Shown here: in pieces, positions 57,084 through 64,000 of the stretch | Position numbering within the stretch: position 1 is the stretch's first letter | Layout: each line of letters begins with the position of its first letter | NCBI GenBank assembly: GCA_024196135.1 | Contig: JAMQCK010000072.1 | Location: forward strand, 30,442-94,441 | Direction: 5' to 3' | Length of the DNA: 64,000 bases | From: Pleurotus ostreatus/Saccharomyces cerevisiae fusant | Taxonomy: Eukaryota > Opisthokonta | Program-made: the position numbers and the translations under genes | The notes under the pieces: generated by a model | Databases searched by the model: none | What the model was told of the DNA's origin: nothing | Seen by the model: only the letters and a program-made list of their open reading frames with translations

Positions 57084-60000
57084 ATGCAGTTTGGGAAGCA
57101 TATCCAAGCGCAGCAGGTTCCCGGGTGGTCACAGTACTACCTGGACTATAAGTTTCTCAAGAAGATCATCTCGTCGCTGGCGGACAGGCGCCCTGCGTCG
57201 GACTCGGCGGCGCTCGCGCTCGGCGTACGGCCCGCGGACTTGGTGGATGCGGACGCGATCTCTGCACTCTCGCAGGCGTCACAAGAGCCGCCGATCTTCA
57301 CGGACACGGACGCAACGCGCGGCGACGACGTGCAGGCGCACAAGGCCGCGTTCTTCTTCAAGCTTGAGCGTGAGCTGGAGAAGGTGCGTAGCCTGAGACC
57401 TCATCCCGTCATCCGCTCACACTCCCCCAGATCAACCTCTTCTACCTGCAGAAGGAGGCCGAGCTGCGGCTTCGCCTCGAGACGCTGCTCTCCAAGCGTC
57501 GCGCGGCTGTCTTGCGCGGCGTGCCCTCCAGCCCGGACGATGTGGCGCAGAAGAACGTAGAATGGAGCGCGGTGGAGGAGGGCTTCCGCCTGCTTGAGCG
57601 CGATCTCGGCAAGCTCCAGGTAGATATGCTCGCGCACCCGCGTGCCACTCATCCGCCCACATACCCGCTAGCAATATATAGAGATCAACGCCACCGGCTT
57701 TCGCAAGATCCTCAAGAAGTTCGACAAGCGGTCAAAGAGCTCGACTAAGGAGTTGTATCTTGCGCGCCAGGTCGATGTGCAACCGGTGTTCAATCGTCAG
57801 GTAAGCTGGGCAACTTATGTTGAGATCAAAGGCTGATAAGTCTTCAGCTTATCTCTGAGCTCTCCGACACAGTCGCTGCCTGCTTGCTAGACCTTTCCGA
57901 TCTCTCGTCTGGGCTCAAATTCGAGGGTGGTGCCGCAAATGATGTGGTCGCCCTGCAGATCATGACCGAGCGGAACTCCGGCATGGGCCCGTTTAATGAC
58001 CTGGAAAGCAATCTCCGGCGCGCTGTCAACAGCCGTGACTCCACCGCAATTACGGACTGCGTTCGCTATTCCGAGACTCTCGCATCGCAGCCTGGCGGCA
58101 AGCCTCATGTTACGCGCATCCTGTGGCGCGTCATAAACGAGGCGCCTGAAGATTTCGCTGATCTGGTACTTTCTTCACTCGCGGGTCCCTTCGACTTTCA
58201 GTTCGTCGACGATATCAACGGGCGAACATGTTTGCATGAGGCGGCCAAGTCCGGGTGCGACCGGCTCGCCAGGATGTGCATCGAGCACGGTGTCCGGGTC
58301 GATAAACGGGACGCGTATGGCCGGACGGCACTTCACTACGCCGCCATTCACGGCAACTCTTCGACGTGCAAATTGCTACTGGAGGCGCAAGTTCCACCAG
58401 ATGCCCTGGATCTCGACAACTACAGTCCACTTGTGTACGCAACTCTGTGCGGCAGCGTCGAATGTGTCAAATTGCTCCTCGACATTGGCCACGTCTCTGT
58501 TGATCCTTCATCGGGTGCTGGCGATCTCATTCCCCTGTCTCTCGCCTGCCGCTCCGGCCACATTGACGTGGTCACTCTTCTCCTCGAGCGCGGCGCGCGC
58601 TGCATACCGAATACGAATGGGGAGTACCCTATGCACCTCGCCGCTCGGGAAGGGCGAGTCGGCGTCTGCGAGCTGCTTCTCGAGAGCGAGGGCTGGGATA
58701 CGCCGGACAAATACCATGAATGGACACCACTCTTCCACGCTGCCACGCGAGGGCACCACGACTGTGTCCGGGTGCTTCTCGCTGCCGGTGCGCGCGCCAA
58801 CCTCGTCGACGAGCTTCGACATCTTCCTGTGCACTACGCCGCCTGGTATGGCCACGAGCAGAGCATGCGGCTCCTCCTCGCCGCCTCCGACATTGCGCAG
58901 GCGCCCGCCGCCATGAAGGTCGACTCCCCCGAGAAGTCCAACTTGGAGGATAGCGAGATCGACCTCATTCCCTCACTCTCCCTGCCACCCCCTATCATGC
59001 CACATCGCGTATACGGGCACAACTATCTCGACCGAAGTTTCCTCGTGCAGGTCTCGCTGAGCGGGAACAGCTCCTCTCGCAGCCCCCTTGGCGTACGCCT
59101 GCACCGTCGGCTGCTTAGCCCGGCCTTCCGAGACGAGTACCTCCTGAAGAGCACGCCTCTAAAACTGGTGATGACCGCGGACCCCAGCGGCTCGCGCGCC
59201 CTGTTCACTTTGTCATTACCGCACTCCGCGGACGATCAGGCGACGTTCTCGTTCCAGATCCCGTCACTGGAGGCGCTGTCGTTGGAGTTTTCGATTTACC
59301 CGAATTTCGGGACGAGGACGATCGGGAGGGCGGTGGCGCTGCCGTCGATGTTTGCGAACGCGCTGGGGCAGGGAAGGTTTGTGCTGCCGATCTTGGATAC
59401 AAGGTTGCATGTCATTGGCGAGGTGAGTGAAGGGCGGTGGAATGTCCGAGAGATACGATTAGGCTTATTCAATATTTCACCAGGTGTGCTTCGAGCTCAG
59501 CGTCATAACTCCCTTCGACCAAGCGACACTGGCTATCGGTGGTGACGTCGAGACCTACTGGAAATCCATGTCTGGACCCTCCATCACCCAACCAGGCCTC
59601 CCCTCTCTACCCCAACGCCCGACCTTCTTTGGTTCCCAGCAGACGTCTCCATCAGCCCAATCGGTCGTCAGCGCTTCTGGCCTGTCCATTGCTAGCGCTT
59701 CCGGACCCCAGCATATCACCGTCTCATCCCTCCAGGGCGAGTACGTTACCGCGGTCGTGCAGCTCACGAAGGACGGAAAGCCTGTCGTATACGCCGAGGA
59801 CCTGCTCCCCGATGTAGGATTGGGTCTAGACGTTGATGCGGCGCAAGTGACGCTGGCGCAGTTCGAGGCGTTGGCCAGCCGGCTGGGCCGCGCTACGCTG
59901 TCTGCGGACGGCGTCGGATCGTCTGCCTATGCGCGTGTAATAGGCCAGGCGATGCTGCCATTAGGCAGGCTCCTGAGGGTGAGGATTTGCGCGATCTAGA

Positions 60001-60655
60001 TCCAAATGGCCGACTAAGCTATAACCAGACATTACCCTACAACGTTGGGTTGAACCTCCGATTACGACCACCCATCGACCCAAGATCGCATCGACAATCT
60101 GCATATATAGACGTCAACGGCTTCGTGGACGCGGTTTTACGGGACATATACGACACAACGGCGCTTATCGACCCTCGAACCGTGCGGAGACGACTGATGT
60201 TCAGCTCGTCGTCCCCGGAGGTCAGCGCCGCGCTGAACTGGAAGCAGCCAAATTGTGCGTGCGCCTGCTTGACCTCGAGTCATGTGTCTTACCGTTCGAT
60301 AGACCCGGTCTTCTTTTCGACCCATCCACCGCCATCTGGGACATCAACACTGGATGAGCGGCAGAGCCTGAGCATCGGAGAGGCGGTCGACTTCGCACGG
60401 TGCAATAATCTCCTTGGAATATTCGCTGATGGCAATATGCTTGTGCGTGCATCCTTGCCGGCTGCCGCGGTCTTGTGTCTCTGACATGCTATCTTCTAGG
60501 CTCGTGTACCCTCCCTCTTGGAAGCGGTACGCGACGCGGGACTCTTGCTCGGCGTCCATGGCGGGGGCGGTGATCATATCGCAAGTCTAGTAGATGCGTA
60601 TACCGAGGGTGATTTGGTTGTGTACGCCGAAAGGACAGCTGTAGATGACCTGTAG
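57084..60655 (+). CDS. PHO81: PHO81-like SPX / ankyrin / degenerate GDPD protein (CDK inhibitor)
   Basis: Multi-exon gene from ATG 57084 to TAG 60653-60655. It opens with an SPX domain (MQFGKHIQAQQVPGWSQYYL, KAAFFFKLERELEK, INATGFRKILKKFDKRSK with the Lys-rich inositol-pyrophosphate surface). About six ankyrin repeats follow (NGRTCLHEAAKSG, YGRTALHYAAIHGN, DLIPLSLACRSGH, GEYPMHLAAREG, EWTPLFHAATRGH, LRHLPVHYAAWYGH). The C-terminal region resembles GDPD (IDVNGFVDAVLRDIYD, LLGIFADGNML, AGLLLGVHGGGGDHI) but lacks the catalytic HRG motif. Yeast Pho81 inhibits the Pho80-Pho85 kinase when phosphate is scarce. Confidence 0.95.
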
Positions 60656-60927
60656 TAATGCGTAGACTAGACTTTGTATCTTCAGCCATGTAGCGTCTCT
60701 CAAATCCCATGTATCCTTACGAGCTACTGCATGGGCTATGGAACATCGTGAACGGCCTCCTCGTCTCTCCTGAAACGTTGGAAAGAATCGGCTCTTTCGA
60801 ATTGATAATTCATATTTGCACTGAACATAGATCATACAATGACACGTGCTCATAGACTCTAAAGATACGTGGCCGGACTGGGTCATTGTACGCCACGAAT
60901 CGCCTTGGAGTGCCTAGATGAACAAAG

Positions 60928-61760
60928 TCAATCAGGCTCGAGCCTTCCAGTAAGAAGGAATGCGTACACTTCTCTGTGGTGTTTGTTCAAGAGAAAAGGA
61001 GTGCGGAAGGCCGCCGTGCTTCCGTGTCCATATTTCACAATGCACTGAGCACATCGGTAAACGACGCCGCGAGTCGGAGCACTGCTTTGGGTGAGATCAC
61101 AAGCACAACACGATGTTAAAGCAACCCACGGATTCTGGCGGCCCTTGGGCGCCTTGCAAAGCGGTCGGGCAGGGGCTTGGGAGGTCGCCTTGACGCGCTC
61201 CGTGGCAGACTTGGTGCTCGCCAACTGCTCTTGGACAGCGACCGAACTCATGCTCGGCACGAGTGCCTTGTCGGGCTCAGCACGGTGGAGGCTCGCCAAC
61301 GTCGCCCAATAAATTGGGGTCTTGTCCCTCACGTGCGCAGTCAGTACACGCTGAACCAAGGGGTCCTTGAGGGCAGCCTCGAGCGTCTGGCCCTTTTTGT
61401 TGACAAACTTCTCGAGACTGCCAACTTTCGTCAGTCTCCTAGACACGGAAATGCGGCAGGAGAGGTCCGGAACGTACTTTTCAAGATTCTTCTCAAAAAT
61501 CGGGCGACTCTCGGTTGCAATGCGGTGCCTCCACGCAGAGAAGAAGAGATGGAACTGTCGTAATGGTCAGGTCGCAGAAGATCATGGCGGGTAAAGCATC
61601 ACTTACAGGTTCCAGTGCTTTGTGCAATAGCCTCAGGTTGTCCCAGTGCTGCAATCGTAGGCATAAGTAGCAGAAAGCGGCAAGAAAACAGTCAGCCCAC
61701 CGCCAGCGTCTCGAACATCTCTGTAAGGTAGGTGTCATACACGTTCAACGAACCCCACGT
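60928..61760 (-). CDS. Unidentified protein, 5' end uncertain
   Basis: At least three exons can be joined: one near 61700-61745 (DTYLTEMFETLA), a short one reading HWDNLRLLHKALEP, then a long last exon from about 61557 to the stop at 60928 (FHLFFSAWRHRIATESRPIF, KKGQTLEAALKDPLVQRVLT). The C-terminus has paired cysteines (CCACD and CAQC, ~25 residues apart) that could bind zinc. I cannot name the family. The true start may lie upstream of 61760. Confidence 0.5.
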
Positions 61761-62001
61761 GGCAAAGCGTGACGCCGCCCGATTTGGTTAAAGCTGGGTG
61801 AAAAAGGCGAAATAATGCCATAGCATATTATAGAGCCCCAATTCAGGCAATCCATCGCACAGATTTGTACATATACCCCGTATGAATTAGAAAATGAGGT
61901 TGGTTTCTCAGTTTGTGACCGCTGGAATATCTAGATCGGGAAACAAGGTGACAAGACGCGTCCCCAGTTCCCCCTCGCATCCGTACTGTGTCTGAAGCAC
62001 A

Positions 62002-62196
62002 ATGCCCCCCGGGAAGAAGCACCTTAGGGACAAGACACAACGCGTACTGAATGCGAATCGCTGGACAGAGGCTTCAAACGCGCTCAAACGCGCCGCAACC
62101 CAGCTCTCGCCCAAGAAGCTCCTTGGTGCACTGTCACCGAAGAAGCGACGTAAACCAGATGCGGAGGAGGCGACTTGTGAAGATGGGGGCCGAGTG
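62002..62196 (+). pseudogene. Orphan first exon next to a hAT element (possibly interrupted gene)
   Basis: ATG 62002 opens 65 codons (MPPGKKHLRDKTQRVLNANR, then SPKKLLGALSPKKRRK) ending at a good GTGAGT donor at 62197. No downstream exon is found; about 49 bp later the probable transposon terminus begins. The rest of the gene may lie beyond the element outside the window, or the gene may have been broken by the insertion. Confidence 0.4.
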
Positions 62197-62244
62197 GTGA
62201 GTTCCTGAGTAATCCCACCATGATTATCGCTGATCTTAGATAGG

Positions 62245-64000
62245 CAGTAGCACGGGTGCAACCCGGGGTGTCCAGAGGTCAACCCGCACCTAACCCCGCC
62301 AGGGTCCGAACCCCAACCAGTGGGTCAGGGTTGTCGCAGGGTGTTGCTGCTGGGGTATAACCCGGGGTCTAGCCAGGGTTGTAGGGACGGGCTGTGAATT
62401 TTGGATGTACATACATTACATAGCCATTACAAGGTAGACTAGATATCCTTCACACGTGCAATCTTATCCCAACCCTCTCCGAGCTCGGGCTCGTCTTCTC
62501 CATCCTTAATCTCGGGCAGGCGGGAGATTGACTCCAAGTCAGAGTTCTTGATGAGCCCGTGGTTGACCCACGAGTTCAGACAGAGGAGTGCTCGTGTTGT
62601 CTGAACAGAGAGACGGCTGCATACATGCGATAAAATGAGGCGGCCCTTGCTGAAAAGGCGCTCAACGTCGACGGAGGTAGCTATATAAAGATTGCGGGCA
62701 TGAGCAAGAGACGTTAATAATGACAAGGACACATACACGGGATGGATAAGTAGTCGATGGCCATGCGGGAGAGGCGGGGGAAGAGAGCATTGCGATCCTT
62801 CCACCACCGGATAGGGTCGCTGGCGTCCTCGATCGGCGCGCGTAGGTACCGCTCCAGCTCGTCGCGTCGATCGCTTAGCTTCAGGGGTGCATTCGCAGCA
62901 AGATTATCAAACATATTGCGGGATGGCTGAACATATAGTGAGCAAGCGGTACGACTCGTGAGGGAATGATGACGCACCTTTGCCCTAGGCACGACTTCCT
63001 GAACCTCCGCCTCGGGGAGGTCACGCGAGGCGTAGTGCTTGTCGTAGAGTTGACGTGTGAGGGCCTCAGCTTGAGCGATCCAGTCCGCCGACCATCCAGC
63101 CCGCGTGAAGTACTCCAATTTGTGCCGAGGATGGAGAACTGCCGAAGTCATGAATATTTGAGCACAAAAGACGGGCAGAACACGCACCCATTGAGACCCT
63201 GTACGCATCCGCATCATCGGTAAGGGAGTAATAATGGTTCAAGGTGCGCTTGGCGAGGGTGGCCGCCGCCCGGATGGCAGGCTCGAGGGTGAGATTGACG
63301 CTCATCGTGGACAACTTCTCGTCGAGCTTGTCCATGGCGATGATGACGAAGGGGAGGTTAGGGCAGCTCCCGCGAGAGAAGTACTCCGTGGCTTGCTTCA
63401 TTGGCTGAAGGACAGTGAGAAAAACAAGCAGGGAGCTAACATGGCGGGAAGGAATGGCGGTGGCGTCTTGGAGGTGACGGGAAAATTTGTGACAAGCGTG
63501 ACATACCTCGAGAGCGTCGCGCAACTGCTCCGCGCACCTCCATTCATGGCGCGATAGCTCGAAGGCCTCAATCTCCTTCAGCGCGACATCGCTCTTGAAC
63601 ATTTTGTCGATCGCATCGCGGTGTTCAAGCGCAGACACAAGCATGTCATAGGTCGAGTTCCATCGGGTACGTACATCTCGCGGCAGAAATCGGATCTTCA
63701 TGTTGAGCTGGAGCAGGACGTCTTTCCAGATAGGCAGCAGGACAGTTGTGGAGTTGATGATTCGAAAAGCGAGCTTGCGCAGCTAGGCAATGGTCAGACC
63801 CGAAAGGTGCGTTGCAAGCGACGTACTTTAGCAAGCATGAACTTAACTGGGCGCAGACTGCCCTTTATCTCATGCCGCTCTTCGTCGGTCAAGTCAGGCA
63901 AGTCCGCGTCGGGTACATCAACATCATCCGCTCTCTCCCCTACATCTCCATCCGCCACGTCCTCCACTTCGGGCATCAACTCCTCCTCCAACTCGAGCTC
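62245..64000 (-). mobile_element. hAT DNA transposon, left part (right end outside window)
   Basis: The probable left terminus begins CAGTAGCACGGGTGC at 62245 and is followed by a subterminal region with AACCCGGGGT and related repeats (62268-62375), the layout expected of hAT ends. A transposase gene on the minus strand fills the rest. The matching inverted terminus and the 8-bp target duplication cannot be checked because the element leaves the window. Confidence 0.65.
62439..64000 (-). CDS. hAT-family transposase, N-terminus cut off by window
   Basis: Several exons read: acidic LPDLTDEERHEIKGSLRPVK, then PRDVRTRWNSTYDMLVSALE, SCPNLPFVIIAMDKLDEKLS, VLHPRHKLEYFTRAGW, and the C-terminal dimerisation region ATSVDVERLFSKGRLILSHV with SVQTTRALLCLNSWVNHGLI, stop at 62439. 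WNSTYDML and SVDVERLFSKG...L are hallmarks of hAT transposases. Transposase introns and the absence of stops in recognised exons suggest a recent, possibly intact copy, but the catalytic N-terminal part and BED finger are outside the window. Confidence 0.85.

Noticed and set aside
1..64000. CRISPR arrays, bacterial operons, ribosome-binding sites
   Set aside because: The window is clearly fungal nuclear DNA with spliceosomal introns; the tandem repeats seen lack spacers.

Overview
The window is nuclear DNA of a filamentous basidiomycete, most likely a wood-decay agaricomycete (polypore type). The evidence is a dense gene layout on both strands, many short 45-70 bp GT-AG introns, a GC-rich genome, and protein families such as a fungal M43 secreted metalloprotease, MPO1, PHO81, a fused HBS1/SKI7 gene and an intron-bearing hAT transposase. 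No bacterial operons, CRISPR arrays or rRNA genes are visible. All gene models were assembled by hand from open frames, splice signals and family conservation. Exon phases were checked for most of them; no transcripts were available.

Layout, left to right. 0-12.4 kb: tail of an RGG-rich protein of unknown function, a secreted M43 metalloprotease, MTP18, a short-chain dehydrogenase with tiny exons, and a 1,033-aa low-complexity protein. 13-21.4 kb: the meiotic RING protein HEI10 (minus strand; it needs a 7-nt microexon and a GC-AG intron), an AT-rich probable transposon relic that may be spliced to a GC-rich lineage-specific gene, and a protein with a PIP-box-like N-terminus. 21.6-30 kb: dUTPase, MPO1, SEC22, an SPY-repeat protein, GatC and mS34. 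30.8-43 kb: the FHA/forkhead factor FHL1, eIF2B-delta, the nuclear exonuclease RAT1/XRN2, and a CAX-type exchanger with an altered second catalytic motif. 43.7-57 kb: HBS1/SKI7, mitochondrial SSB (RIM1), SOF1, an intronless unknown, a UPF0303 protein with a repeat tail, and PEX12. 57-64 kb: PHO81, an unidentified minus-strand gene, an orphan exon, and the left part of a hAT transposon that runs off the right edge.

Functional themes. RNA quality control and ribosome biogenesis are well represented (HBS1/SKI7, RAT1, SOF1, FHL1, eIF2B-delta). So are mitochondrial functions (GatC, mS34, RIM1, MTP18) and lipid or membrane traffic (MPO1, SEC22, PEX12). Several pairs are compact head-to-head units that probably share promoters: PIP-protein/dUTPase with three ACGCGT boxes, MPO1/SEC22, GatC/mS34, GCD2/RAT1, HBS1/RIM1 and SOF1/unknown. 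The most notable observations are the HEI10 splicing, the SKI7-type alternative terminal exon with matching phase, two genes whose first coding exon is only ATG, the degenerate CAX motif, and the S-phase-type divergent promoter.
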